Origin: Epiperipatus broadwayi
Lineage: Eukaryota; Onychophora; Udeonychophora; Euonychophora; Peripatidae
Length of the DNA: 64,000 nt
Reading direction: 5' to 3'
NCBI GenBank assembly: GCA_028023455.1
Contig: JAQFVV010006311.1
Coordinates: 2,218,147-2,282,146 of the forward strand
Shown here: positions 30,301 through 45,300 of the stretch, piece after piece
How the letters are laid out: every line of letters begins with the position of its first letter
Numbering within the stretch: position 1 is the first letter of the stretch
The notes under the pieces: model-generated
Told to the model about the DNA's origin: nothing
Seen by the model: only the letters and a program-made list of their open reading frames with translations
Database searches by the model: none
Position numbers and translations under genes: made by a program

Positions 30301-33300
30301 TATTTAATTGCATAAATTTGTTTCAGATATTTATAATAATTAAACAAATGATAGTTTTTATTTCATCACTGATGATTGCTCTTGATGAAAATTCAATGTA
30401 GCTTCTTTTATTTGCTTTACACCACAATAAATATAAAATGTAGTCTTTATTGCTCCATAATATTTTAATCATCTTTACTCAATCTTAACTAAACAAAAAT
30501 TTGATTCAAATCTGAAAATCTGTTCAAACAATTTGGAATCCCTAAACCATATAATTTAGACATTTATTATACAATCATATATATTGTAATGGTATACATA
30601 TTACATTATTTTAAAATTAAAATAAAGTTGGAAAATAAATCTTAAATAAAATTGTTTTATTAAAAGCTAAAAGAAAATTAAAAGTTATGTTTAACATATA
30701 TATATTGCACAAATGGAAAACTTTAAAACTATTTTTAAAAAAAAGTATTTAAAAGTATTTTTGTAAAAAAAAAAAAAAAAAAGTAAAGATTTATAGATTA
30801 ATTAAGATCTTTCGTTTAAAAGCAATGAAAAGAAAAATGTTAATTAGATTCAATTTTTTTAAAAAAAAATCATGTTTAATCTTCTACTAATGGAAATGAT
30901 TGTTTTATTAATTAAATGTAAAGCAAACTAGCCCTTGGGGCACTTAAATAATTAAAAGGTCAGATAGGAGATATAGATAAAAATTAAAGATTGTTTTCCG
31001 CTCTGAAGCATAGTGTCCAATCCAAGTAGAAACAAGTGCACGGGCCAGAATGGAAAACATCCAGGCATTAGGATCAGTGACATCTACATATGAACTGTAG
31101 CTGTATTGCAGACTTCAAAATGTAGGAGTTTGCAAAAGATTTAATTTCCTGACAACCAGCTGAGGCCTCTCAATGACAGTTCTTTACCAAATGAATTGCA
31201 AGTAGCGGCTTTGTTTACAAGGACGGAACAATCTACAAAAGTAATCACTAAGATGGACTTCTATAAATCTACCATGGAGGGTACGAACTTTTGTCATTAT
31301 AGACTATCTAAATATATCTCTTCAATAAGCATTAATAAGTTAAAACTTCACTAATAATTATACTTTTATCTGACTTAAAGAATTCTAAATCAGTTAATAA
31401 TTTTTATTTTTTTTTATGTATAAATTTGCTAATCAATCATCTCCAATCTATTCTCTTTTCTTTTAATAAAATGATTAATAATATTCAATTTAATCTATTA
31501 AATATCATTTTTAAACCTATAAAACAAGCACTAATCTTCTCTTTGCTGGATAATCTAGTTATTACACGTCTGAAACACCTATTCATCATATAAAAACATT
31601 TTCAGTCTATTAAAAATTCTTGAATCACTGTATCAATTACATTTTCATTTATTACCCAAAATTAATAAAAAAAAATTAAATTAGGTAATCTCAGTACAAA
31701 AAAGAAAAAAAATATTTGCAAATTGACCATTTTTTAATTCTACACCATCAGAAAAAAATGAAAAACAATTGTTTAGTCTTTAATGTTATTAGATATGAAT
31801 AATTACCTGTATTTTATAAAATAGTTTAATTTTTTCTAGTTTAAATCTTTTTTAGACTTTTTAGGGACCTGTAATTCATTGTATTTTAGAACCATTTATT
31901 GTAAAAATGAGTAATCAATAGATATTAGAAGATATTGCTAGATTTAAAATTCCCAGTCTAGTTTTTGGCTGCTAAATTTGTATTTATACATTCTGTAGCC
32001 ATCTCTAACATTTTAATACTGTCAAAGCTATTAACTTGAAAATAAAGTTTTGATTCTAAGTTAATCTGTTAGTATAGATCTGATACTAGATCAATAACAT
32101 ATACTTTAGTGATCTTGATTTTATATCAATCTTTTATTGAAATAGTCATGCTTACATTATTTTAACTTTTATTTAATAATTGTTTACTTTCACTTCATAA
32201 TAATTATTTAATAATATAATGCAGTTGGAAGGGGAAAAAACAACATAAGTGCAAAAATTCATTTTTTTTTTTCAATCTTATGTAATCCCTACTGACTTTA
32301 TATTAAATTATGATAAACTTAATTTTTATATTAAATTGTGATAAATTAAAAATTAACCAGATTATTTGATGGGTTTAATCTGATTTAGATTTTAATTATG
32401 GCATTATTATTTAAATTATTAACATAAAAGACTCAATTTTTAATTCCAAAAAAAAAAAAAAAGTTATTTATTTGAACAACCTGTTTTTCTCTTTGATAAA
32501 CAATTTATAATCTCCACCAATTCAAATAATTATAATTTTATTTATAATTATTCTTTTACTTTATAAAATAACAATTACAACAGTTCCAAATGCTTTACTA
32601 GAACATTTTAGAAATCCTTATATTTCATTAACTATTTATATTCTAAATACTACAGATCAAGTTGCAAAATCAAATTTAAGCTTGCTCCAGTATAATAATA
32701 AAAAGAGGATATATATTTAATTTATAAATAACCAACAATATATATTAATAACATCAGTTTTTTATAGCTTAGTAACTTGGGCATGACCTGATATCATCAT
32801 TAGGAAATATTTCAGTAGCCTATTTTAATTGCATATTCTAGATCTATATTAATATGATTAGGATTTTTTTTTTTCTTAATATGTGCTGATGAAAGTGACC
32901 AATACATAATCCACTTACATATAATACCAGGCTAAATCATATAGGTCATAAGTTATACCTGATGAAACAAACATGGAATTAATATACAGACAAAACAATT
33001 TGTATATAAAATGAATTATGCACACGCTATTCAAATAAATAAAAATAAAAAACAGCAATAATTTTTTATATACTGTTATAATTATCACAAAATATATTAT
33101 TTTCTTCTACAATAAATGTACTTTCATTTATTAATTGTTTATCAATCAGATATTGCCTGAAATTATTCTTTCTAATTCAATTTCACTTTCTGATTATATA
33201 CATTTACCGATTTAAACCAATAAAAAATTAAGTAACCGGCAATGATTTTCTCTAATAATCACATCAAAACTATCTTTTAAGCTTCACAAGCATGTGTGAA

Positions 33301-36300
33301 AATACAAATATGAAACAAATTATAGTAACAATTGTAACTTCTGTAAAATATCCAAGGTTTATTCTGATTCATCTTAAAATGATAATCTTCTAATCACAGA
33401 TTATAGTATATATATATATTGTAACCGTTTATTCCGGCGTTAACACATATATATGTGATATACATTTATTACGTATTTTAAACTTAAGTTTTGCTCTTTT
33501 ATTTAACAGAAATTTATAATATGAACACATATATGTGTGGTTGGTTTTGCGATGCCCTCTAATTACTCGCACAGCATATTTATGAGCATCAATAATGACC
33601 TCACGCGCCAATCTTACCTACGAATAAATACGAATTAGTCGGTGACCGTGGAAAGAGGTGGAGGGAACATATAAAAATGCGCATGTAGCGCATGAACGAT
33701 TCGTTTGCTTTCCTACTTTTTGCTTTTTAATATTATTTTAAGAAATTAACACTAACACAGACAATTAAATTTATAATACTAATTAATATTTATTAATATA
33801 AAACAAATAATAAAACAAAACCCATAGGATCCCAGAATTGGATATTGGTTTGTGCCCGAATAATTAAATAACCCGCATGCAAATACACTCGCACAAGTTT
33901 ATAAATGCAATACACAAAAATACAGATCATAGCTTGAAAACAATTTCAATCAGGCATTGTCTATTAAGGCGTATACAGGGTATTATTTCAACATTTTATT
34001 CATTTACTTTAACCCTTTTACGCATTATTTAATAGGACGTGCTTTCATTCAAAATAGTTAGTATCACTTACGAAAAAATGTTTGGTTTATCTCACCCGGG
34101 TGTAGATTATTAGCTGTACGATTAAAAGATTTCTTTCTTTGGTCTATTTCCATAAGGCAATCAATGGCGTCCGGTGAATGCTGTTCTTTTCATGGTTTGA
34201 AGAAGGGCTTCGCTCCTACATTTACAGTGACGGTAGTCTCTCCGCGGGATGGATGGCATAGCCTGGCCCGTTCTGCTCTTCTACCCCAGCCTGTTCATGA
34301 TTTTTCGATTATAAACTTTTTTTTCTTTTTAACAACTTTTTCTTACGATCCTGCTCGTGGCAGTCACAGCTATAGAAGTCCTTCTCAGTTCAGCTTTTTG
34401 ACTCTCATTAATCATGCTATTGTTCTTTCTTCTTTCATTAAACCACGTGGTTTGCGAAACGAAAATCTTTTCAATACTTTTCTTTCTTTGTTTCTCTTAT
34501 CTAAGCTTAGGGATTTCCAATTTACCTTGCGATCTACACTCAATCGTTCATTGTCTATTACTTTTAACATTTTATTTTATTAATTAAAATGTCTTTGTCT
34601 CAAGATAGTGATCTGTAACTTTTCGGGTCCTTTCTTTGCAATTAATTAATTTTTTTATAATTTGTGACATTCTTCCTTTAATCGACCATCTTGGAATATT
34701 TCTTTTTTAAATTAAAATAACTTTATTTCTTTTCACGAAATTATTACATTTACTCACTCATGCAGCAATATAAACACGCGTATAAATAAATATCAGAGCA
34801 CAAACCATATAATCCCCCGTCCCTCTTATATTTCAATCTGTTTTTATTTAATTACTTAAATATATATATATGCACTCGCATACAAGACCACAACGAAAAA
34901 GAAAAATAATAATTTACTTAACATTACTTTTGATTTAATTAGATATATATGCTCGGTAATATTACCGTCTGACTTAGAACAGGGTTTGAACTCAGCCCTG
35001 TTATAATATATATATAATTGTATGATCAATTACACTTGTTAAATTCCCAGACTTTAGATATAATCCCATTTATTGCCAATCCTCATAAATATAATTCATT
35101 CATTCAGTTATCTTCAACTTCATATTCAACACACACACACACACACACAAATATATGTTTAGAATAAAATTTGTCTCCTAAGTACATCTCTAGTGCAATC
35201 TTGGTAAAATTGTTATCACTTAAACTTATTTACTCTTTGTAATAATATTAATTCTAAAGTTGACATCCATGGATCTGACTCCTTTTAACAACTCAAACTT
35301 AATTCACTCAGGTGGTCCTGTGGATCTGGCCCCAAATATACAAAATCATTAATAAACTTATCATATCAGATGTAGGGCATCTTTAACTATACAACTAATG
35401 TTCTAAATAAATGCATTTACACTATAAGTTTAAACTCATTTAAAAGTATAATTTAAGGCAATTAATATGAAGATCACTACATGTACAAAATGAGCTCAAT
35501 CATATTTAAAATAATAATCAGTTTAATTTAAAATTACAGTGTAATACTATAGATTATCTTTTCTGATAGTAGTCATTTATACAAATATATGAACATTTCA
35601 TATACCCAACATTTTCATGTGTTCACACTTCATATAATTAAAGTGACTATTGTACTCTCTGTATAAATTAATATATATATGTGCTCTGCGCACAGTTAAT
35701 GAAGCTATTAATAAATTGACAAAATTTTTTTACTGCCAAGCGCTTTCGGGACAGTCTACAGTCCCATATTCATGGCGAGTTATTCTGTTAATAACTGTAA
35801 AACTATGCAAATTTTATGCAAATTTATATGCAGATGTTACGTGGACCATTTATGAGATAGGGAATAGCAGGCTTCTCTTCTGTTGATTGCCGATGGGTCA
35901 GCCGCAATGAAGTAAGCTTCCCTAACTTTACGTTTGGTGTCGTTTGTTTCAGAGCAAACGACACTGGCTGTGGTAGGTAGAAAAGCATGTCCAGAGTTTC
36001 TTTCATGTTCGACAAAAATCGAATTACCTTCAGACTTTGTTTTGGTTTTTAATTGTAAAGGTATCGGTGTTGAGCTACTCTGGTGGCAATGTTAGTTTTG
36101 GTCTCTCCATAATATGTTGCCATGCAATTTCTTTGGGGGCAGGTAATTTTGTACACAACTTGAGGGGTGAGTTCAGGTTTGATCCTGTCTTTGGTATTAT
36201 TTATCAGTCTATTGGTGTTGGGAGGTGAACGGAAGGCGACTTCAAAGTCACATGATAGTTGATTGATAAAGCTTTTAGCTGTAGAGTGAACGTATGGGAT

Positions 36301-39300
36301 TAAGATTCTTGGTTTGTTTTCTTTCTTGTGGTTGTGGTTTATTTTGTAGAAAAATTTGTTGACTTTTCTGTTGATGGATGAATAAGTGTGTCCAATTTTC
36401 CTTAAATCAGTTATATAATTGATGAGATTTTTTCTTTTATCTGCCTCATATTTGCACAAGTTATGGTTCCTAAACAAGAATGAGGAGAGGGCTGCAAGTT
36501 TGTGTGAGTGAGGCGCATAAGAATTGGGGTTTGTCAAGCCTCTTACTTCCAAAGGTTTGACTACCATTTGGTAGTCCAGCTTCTCTATGTTTTTGCTAAC
36601 ATATATGTCAAGGTATTTGACCTGTTTGTCTTGGTTTTCCCAAGTAATAGTAAAAGTGAGTTTGGTATTATTATGGAGGCTATTGTGAAGGTTAGAGATG
36701 ATGTCTTCTGGGGCAGCAACGAATATGTCATCAATGTAGCGCGTATATATCATATGTGGGGTTGACATGAAGAGTGCAGGTAGTAATAGCTTCTCGTGAT
36801 GGTCAAGTACAACGCTTGCCATTATACCACTAAGTGGGAGGCCCATCGGCCATCCGTTGTTCATACTAAACCACTTATCTCTAAAAACAGCAATTATATT
36901 TAAATCAAGCCATTTTAAAAAATCGATGATGAATTTGGCACGTGTAGGTGGGCAGTTACTTGCAATTAATTTATCGTTGACTATTTCGATAGATTGTTTA
37001 CGGTCAATTGAGCCATATAGCTCTGCCACATCAAATGATGCAATTTTAAAATTATCTGGTATAAACGTGTGTTTAATTTTTCCTACAAACATTGCAAGAA
37101 AACATTTTTTCCTTTTTTTGATAATAACTTTTAGTTTTTATGTATATATATTGGAAAGGAGACACAAAATTTGAGCTAATTCAATATATATAAAAGAAGA
37201 AATGAATTTTGTTTTCTACATTCTTTGAAGATAACTAGAGAATAACAATAAATTTATATAAATTAAACAGCAATCTCTACTACTTATTTTAACTCCATAT
37301 AAAATAAGAAACCAATACAATTTGCTTCCTTTCTTATAAATATCAATTAAATAATTCACAATAAAGATATAGTTTATATAAAATCGGATCTAGTCGGCTA
37401 TAAAAATAATATATATAGTGAAAGATCATCATAAAAAAAAATTAAAATATTAATATTCTGGATATCAGTTTAACCTACAAATTACTTTTTTTTTTTTTAC
37501 CATTTATGTATATACATCAGTAGGGAAATGTTTTAGAACCAGAATTGTTTCTTAATTCATTGTGAAAATTCTTATTCGAGCTGGAATTTCTACCTCGACA
37601 ATATTTATTATTTGGTTATTTTATTATCCTTTTTTTTTTTCAAGGCTAAGATTAAATAATATTTATGTTTCATAAACAGGGTGGAATTTCTCTCTTCTGC
37701 CTTATAGTTTGTTTAATGCAGTTTTGTATAAACATTTGCTGATTAGCCAATATTTTCTTCAGTTGCATTCAAAGATGGGATTTCTTTAAAAAAGCATTTC
37801 AGATACACAAATGCTGGATCCAAGGTAGAGTTCAATAGCCAATGGCTTTCCTTTGTTTTAGCCAGTCAAAATAATGATGGTCCAACGAAAAATGAAACAT
37901 CAAGAAGTTTTTAAAGAAAAACCTCTATATATATTACTGATTCCTGTTTACCTCAGAGACATCTCCTTTTCTTTGAAACCAAAATGTACATTTTTCATAA
38001 ATCTTTTAAAATCTCTTTTCTTTAATATTAATATATCTAATTAGTTGTTTTTGAAATAAACACTCATACAAATAAAAATTTAAACATACATTCTTTTAAA
38101 TACATTTTTCTAATTCTAAATTTTAAATATTAGATAAGAAAAACTAGATATTTTATAAAATTTATTTAGTTTTATCTTAAATTTAACTAGTTATAATCAA
38201 AACCCATTACTTTATTACTTATACTTTATTCTAAAATATTAATTTTAATAACCCATTAAAACAATTTCAATGCCAACTATTATATTATTACTTCCAATAA
38301 TTTATTCTAAAATATTATTTTTAGATAGATATGGATAGATAGATGGACAGATAAAGATAGATAAAAAGAGATATTATGGTGAAGGGAGAAATCTGTGATC
38401 TTAAATATTTAATTTCTTAAAATTTTAAAGTGATATTTGTGGTTTATTCCAATTTATAAATACTTGCCAACACAATGCACACAATAATAAAAAAAGAATC
38501 AGACTTTCTTGCACATACTTACAATGACAATTTTTTTATATTCCTAAATTAATATCTTAAAAATCTGATGGGAATTCTTTTTTAAAAAAATAGTTAAACA
38601 ATTTTTACTATGTTTCAAACTATATTCAGGGATATCAAAAAAAAAAAAAAACCCACTACATTATCATTTCTCATATTTTCAATATGATCATGAGATAAAT
38701 GATAAATATAAAAGTTATCTTAAATTAATCTTTCGGTGCTCTTGAATTTTAATCAGTAAGAATTCACTTTAAAATAATTCATCTAACAAAATTTATAAAC
38801 ATGTGCCTCTAGAGTCTTGATATTTCACAGAAGTAATTTTTGACTGAAGCAGTATTGTTCAACTTACTGAGAGAGTTGGATATGAAAAATTCTGTGATCA
38901 ATTCTCAGTGAATAAATTTTAAAAAAAATCAACTTGTTCAATTAATCAAATTGTTGTTTCCTAACCTACTACTTAAATGATCAGACATTATGCTCTTAAA
39001 TTCCTTCATTTTCATATGAAAAATTTAATTGAAGGATGAAAGCATATTTTACTGTATATACATTTATTACAAATTAATTCTATCTTCTCTATTTTTATAA
39101 ATATATAAAAAAATATTTTATATTTCGTAATTTATTTTTTATAACTTATCAAAATTATGTATGCATTTCATCTTCAATCTTCAGGTAATTTCCTCTTGTT
39201 ACATATATTTTCAAATATAAAATGTCATATCACCCCCACCCACCCCAAACATTGTTTTTTCAGCAATGTTGCCTAATGAATAAACATAAAATCTGAATTT

Positions 39301-42300
39301 CGAACAGCATGGCTAAGAGGTTACCTCTTGGCACCTCTTGGCTGTGCTGTTTGAAATTCAGACTTTAACTTTATTCACAAGGTAACATGACTAAAAAACA
39401 ATATTTGGGGGAGGGAGGTTGAATTGACATATTTTATGTATGTGTGTACATGTATAAACTGACTTTGCATAGAGTTAGGTATTTACAAATGTAAATCATT
39501 TAATAATAACCAAAGGGTATCTAAACCATAAATCTACAATCTGTTGTAAAGGCAATCTCTATGAATAAAAGATAGATTCCTACCTTTCATTTTGATCTAA
39601 AATTTTAATATGGAGAAGAAAACTGATATTTGAACTGTAATAAATTGAGGCTTTTATATTCCTAAAAGTTTAAATAAACTCCATTGTCTTCTAAAAATAT
39701 AAAAATCTCAATTTGATGCAATCTAAGAATCAACTTTCTTATCTCTATTAAGAGCTTAGACCAAAGAAAGAGGTGGGAATCCATCTTTTACTTACAGACG
39801 ATACCATGACAACAAATTGTAGATTTACGGGTTTCGGTAGGCTTTGGCTCTTATCATAAGATATATGTATAACATATGTATTAAAGTAGAATTAAATAGC
39901 TATAAAAATACTATCAAAATCAAATTTTCTTAACCTCCAGACTATGGTTTCACTTATTAAACAAATAGACCTTCTCAAATCAAACTACAAACAAAAAGAA
40001 CAAATTTATATATATTTATATAACTATCCATAATTCAAAATCAATAACCAATTATTCTTAACATTAAAAGTAGAAGTTGATTGCTGCCTTACATAATGAG
40101 TAGTTATACAACTAAGATATCACATGATTCCTACTGTTTTTAAAGATAATCATGAAGGATGAAAACATATCAAATGGTGAAAATTTATTAATTTGTCCTT
40201 TTTCACAAACATAACTATTGTATTTAGTCCATTTATTTGCCAAAATAAATTGTGATTAAAAATCCCATTTCAGTTAAAAAAAAAACAAAAAAAACAAAGC
40301 AGCACCAGTAATAATAAAAACTAATAGTCAGACAAACTAAGAATAATTAAATATTTTCAATATTGTTCCATGTTAATCAACTTTCATGTTAATTAAAACA
40401 GTGATACAATATGTTTTGACAAAGTGAATTTCATATAAAGCTGTATTTTGTGAAATATCATTTGGTATTAAAAAAGCTACATCAAATAAAAAAAAAAAAC
40501 AAGCATTGTTATAGTAATAAAAAAAAATATTTGTTTTTAAAAAAAACTTACTTATTTGTAAAAGATGAAACTTGTCTGTCTGAAATTAAAAAAAATAAAA
40601 ATTAGGATGAATGTATATACATATATAATTTTCACATTTAAAAATATATTTACCACTACAAATTGACACTTTTTTCTAAGATTAACAAAATGATGGTGAC
40701 CGGTATGAGGGTACCAATAGACATATAACCTAGCACTATATCTAGAAGAATCTTCAATAAGCATAGTGATAATTTATTTACATATGCGGTCACATAATAA
40801 ATTTTAAGACGTAACCTTATGTAGACTATTAATTATACTTTATGTTAAAACCAGTTGGACATTTAGTTGTTAAATTTATAAGAAAAATTAAAGACAGAGG
40901 CACTTAAGTATGGTTTAAATATTTATTATATTCACTTTTTATATATCTATTAACTGCTTTCCCAATTCTCTTTTTCAAAGCATTCCAACTGACACGATCC
41001 AATATTTAAGACAAAAGGATAAACTTGAACTTTAAACCCATTCCTTTTTTTTTAAATACAGTTCATTATTCAACATTTTGATATCTGTTTCCTAAAGGAA
41101 AATGAGCTGCACAAAATCTACGTGTGGCTGCAATCCAGGTTTATTCTGGATGCCAGTCCAAATAGGTGTGATTTTAGGTCGACTTACTAATAAGAATGAG
41201 CAGTATCATGCAGCACTCAAATCCTCTACATTTCACATTAAATAATTATATATAATCTCTTAATAGATGGAGACGGTGTTCATTGTTTGCTTACAGCCAT
41301 CAAGCATCCCTTTTACGCCTACTAGGTTCCAACATAAAGTTCCTATGTTTGCTTATTATCAGAACTCTTAACAGATCTTTATCCCCACTTCTGATTATCT
41401 TTCCAGATCAAGCAGTTAACATTTTTTACACACACTTTGAATATAATAAATGAATTAAAATTATACAAAATTTTAATTAATAAAAAGTTAATAAAATAAC
41501 AGCATACCCCACTTTTTCAATTCATTCAAAATAACATGAAAAAAAAAATCCCTCTTAAAAACCCCACACTCTACTGTTGAAACTTTTTTGTACAACTAAG
41601 TTAATGGAATCTAGAATTTTATTATGCCAATCAGAATAAAGTTCTTTAAGTGAAATTTCATATTTACCCTGATCGATCAGCTGTTTCACTGCCATCATGT
41701 GGGTCCTTATATGATTTCAGTCCTGAAACTGCTTTTTTTTTCTAAAAAAAGTTCTGAAGATTTCCTCTTTTCTTTTTCCTTAATTTCTCCATTAACAAAA
41801 GTAAACTCCGTAATGTGTATATTTTTCAGCGAATAGGATTCACACCATGTGATTTATTTTTAGATGCATTTTGACACTTCTAATTCCTGTTCTTTTATTC
41901 TCATTGCCTTTTTAATTAATGGAAATGTTCTTGTTCAATTAGTACAATAGATTGACTCTAGTAATATATTTAATTACAAATACTTTTAGTATCTCAAATT
42001 TCAACAATAAGGTTAATTGCAAAAATTTATAATCTCCCCTTTCCAGAATTACATTTTTAAAAAAAACTTTTAACGAAAACAAAATTTTATCTTTAGTTAT
42101 AATAGATTTAATAAAATTAAAAAATTCTGATTTCTTTGAGATAAAAAATAACTTTAAAAAAGATTTCAAAGTTTATTATTTTAAAATAATTTGATAACTA
42201 CACACTTTTATTAAAATAAAATATATATACACTTATAATATATATATGAGATGGCAGAAAATATCTTACATGCCTGTGCCATTATGATGACAGAATGAGG

Positions 42301-45300
42301 GTACCACTAGGCATATACTTAGTAAGGAAAGTAGTTTATTGTTTAAGGTCTGAACAGGATCTTTAGCAACAAGAGAATATACATGTAAATGGAAAAATAC
42401 GGGTGATTTAGTCTGTAAATTATGTAAGGAAGAAATAGAAAACATTAGGCATTTGTTAATTGAATGTAAATGCTTGAAAACAGAAAGGGCACATGTAATG
42501 AAGTTATGGGCAAATAAATATGGAAAAAGTGATTATACAGAAAGTAGATTATTGGTTTTTATGCTGGGTTTGGAAAAAGATAAGGGGGATTTAGATATAA
42601 AGGTGGTAGAGTTGACAAAGATTATGTTGTGGAAATGGGATGGAGCAGAATATGGGAAAAATTAGACTGGGGAATGTAAAATTAAGTAGCTAACAAGTTT
42701 TTCTTGGTGTAATTGCTGAGAGATTCTTGACTTTGTTTAAGGAGAAGCTACAGTACATCACATCACATCACTAGATTGAGAACAATCTTCAACAATCATA
42801 CTGATAATTTGTTTATGTACTGCTTTAAGATCTTACATGAACTCTACTAATACTTTATGTGTGAACCAGATGGACACTTAGTATTTAACATTATAAGAGA
42901 TATTAAAGACAGAGGCACTTAGGTATGGTTTAAATATTTATTATATTCATTTTCTAATACTAACTTCTTTTCCAATTCCCTTTTTCAGAACACTCCAACT
43001 GAGTCTATCCAAAATTAAAGACGAAGAAGACATGTAAACTTTAATTCCATTGACTTTCCTTTTTAATTAATACGGTCCATTATTAAATTTTATATTTGTT
43101 TCCCAAGGAAACATACACTGCATAAAGCCTATGAATGACAGCAATCCAGGTTTATTCTCAAGGCCTGTACAAATAGGTATGATTGTAGGTCGATTTACTA
43201 ATAAAAATGAACAATATCTGGAATCACTCAAACCCTCTACATTTCATGATTAGTAATTATATTCAAACTCCCAAGGGACAGCGCAAGTGTCTGCTATTTT
43301 CTTACAATCATCGAACATCCCTTTTATGTACACCAGGTTCCGACATAAGGTTCCTATGTTTGCTTATAGTTGGAACACTTAACTGATCTGTACCCCCTCC
43401 CCCTCCGTTTGTCTTCCAGATCGAGCAGTTACCATTTTTTTTAGAACTTAAAACTATACGGCCATTGAACATCATAAAATAAATTTAAATTATACATAAT
43501 TTTAACTAATAAAAAGTTAATAAAATAACACCATACCCCCTCCCCAAGCCTTTTTTCAATTCAAACAAAAAACATGAAAAACAATCCCTCTTAAAAACCC
43601 CACTCTATTGTTGAAACTTTTATGTACAACTAACTCAATTAATGAAGTCTAGAATTCTATTACGCTAATCAGTATAAAAGTTCATATTTACCCTGATCAG
43701 TCAGATGTTCTCAGTTTCATCCGGTGGGTAATGTTTTTATATGATTTTACTCTTGAAACTGATAGCGTGAATCCTTTGTTTTCCTCTTTGGCCTTTTGAC
43801 ATCCTCAGCTAGCTTGTTAAATCCATCCTTCCCATAGTTGACAATCGCTCGGGCAGCTCCAGGTGTAACTGAGATTTAATTCCCTGAGGGAAAGCTTTCA
43901 ATGTCCTCTAGCTGAAGAACATTTTCTTGGTGCGGGTTAATATTATTCTTCCTTGGTAAAAGTTCTGGAGATTTTATATATCTTTTTCTAATCTATATTT
44001 TTCCAATGTATATAACAAAAGCAAAGTTCATAATTTATGTTTTTCAATGAATATGATTCACACCTAGTGGGTTATTTTTAGATGCATTTTGACACTTCTA
44101 ATTTCTGTCCTTTTATTCTCGTTGCATTTTTAATTAATGGAAAAGTTCCTGTTTAATTAGTGCAATAGATCGATCAACTCTAGTAATATATTTATTTACA
44201 AATATTTTTAGTATCTCAAGTTTCAACAACAGTTAATTGCAAAAATCTATAACCCCCCCCCCCTCCAAACTCAATTTTTCCCCAGAATTATAATAAAAAA
44301 AAAACTTTTAATGAAAACAAAATCTCAAGATCTAATTTTATCTTGATTTATAATGGATTTAATAAAATGAAGAAATCCTGATTTCTTTGAAATAAGAAAA
44401 AAAAAACTTTAAAAAGATTTCAAGGGTTATTATTTTAAAATATTTTGATAACTACAAACTTTTATTAAAAATAAAATATATGTACCCTTATATCTATATG
44501 AGATGGCAGAAAATAGCATGATTTTATAATAGCAAGATAATTAATCTATGAGATTCCTCTTACCAGCAAAAACAATCCAAGCAGAATTATAATGTTCACA
44601 AGACCACTCACAGAATAGTTCTATACAGTGATTATCCTCAAAAAATAGGACACACAGCAGTATTCCTCAAACAATAATGCCAGATAGTTTCAATTGTATA
44701 TACAAATTGAAGAAACAATAAAATCCATTGCCTAAGATTTTTGATGGTAATATAAAAAAGAATGAACTTGTGGAAGCTAAGAGTTTCAATCCAGGAAAGC
44801 ACTTGATAACAGGCTTAGTTACAAACAAAAAAATCCTACTCAGAATTGAGATATGAACATCATGCCTTCATATAAGTTTAGATAAAAGGTTCTGGGGTCT
44901 AAATTCTTATTATCTGCATTTCTTTGCATTTTTATTTAATTATATCAAAATAATTTGACATTAAATGTACCATACATAAAGAACATTATATTTCTTCAAA
45001 TACACACCTCAAATGTGAGCCAGATTGACCTAAATAATACACAAGGAAAGTTTTAAACATAATAATGAATTTATTACTATGAATATATAATATTAGTAGT
45101 TGTCAATATTTCAACTAGCAACTTACTGCTTGAATTCCATAAATTAAATTAGTCTCAATTATACAGACACAATTCTTTATAATATTGAATTATAATGCTG
45201 CATTATTCTTATTACAGTACTTTACATTATTCTGTTAACACTTCTCCATTAACTTTCCACTATAATGCTATCTTCAGCATACTACATTACTTATGGTCTT

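Larger units (their letters stand above)
28341..40551 (-). other. WDR36 intron 2
   Basis: 12.2 kb. It contains a GC-richer patch (30985-31290), a possible solo LTR (33420-35005), a Penelope-like element (35675-37095), a GATA microsatellite and a fold-back (39199-39442). About 28,400-30,950 and 31,300-33,400 show only AT-rich sequence with no element I can name. Confidence 0.75.

Noticed and set aside
34985-35003. tRNA-like B box (GAGTTCAAACCCT on the minus strand)
   Set aside because: No A box or cloverleaf at the right distance; it forms part of a short palindrome (CAGGG..CCCTG) at the end of the GC-richer island.
36037-37174. Plus-strand open frames opposite the Penelope-like RT
   Set aside because: They are antisense shadows of the minus-strand RT, which carries all the conserved motifs.
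39305-39325. A-box-like TGGCTAAGAGG suggesting a tRNA-derived SINE
   Set aside because: It lies at the centre of a long palindrome and no B box follows; the pairing explains the sequence.
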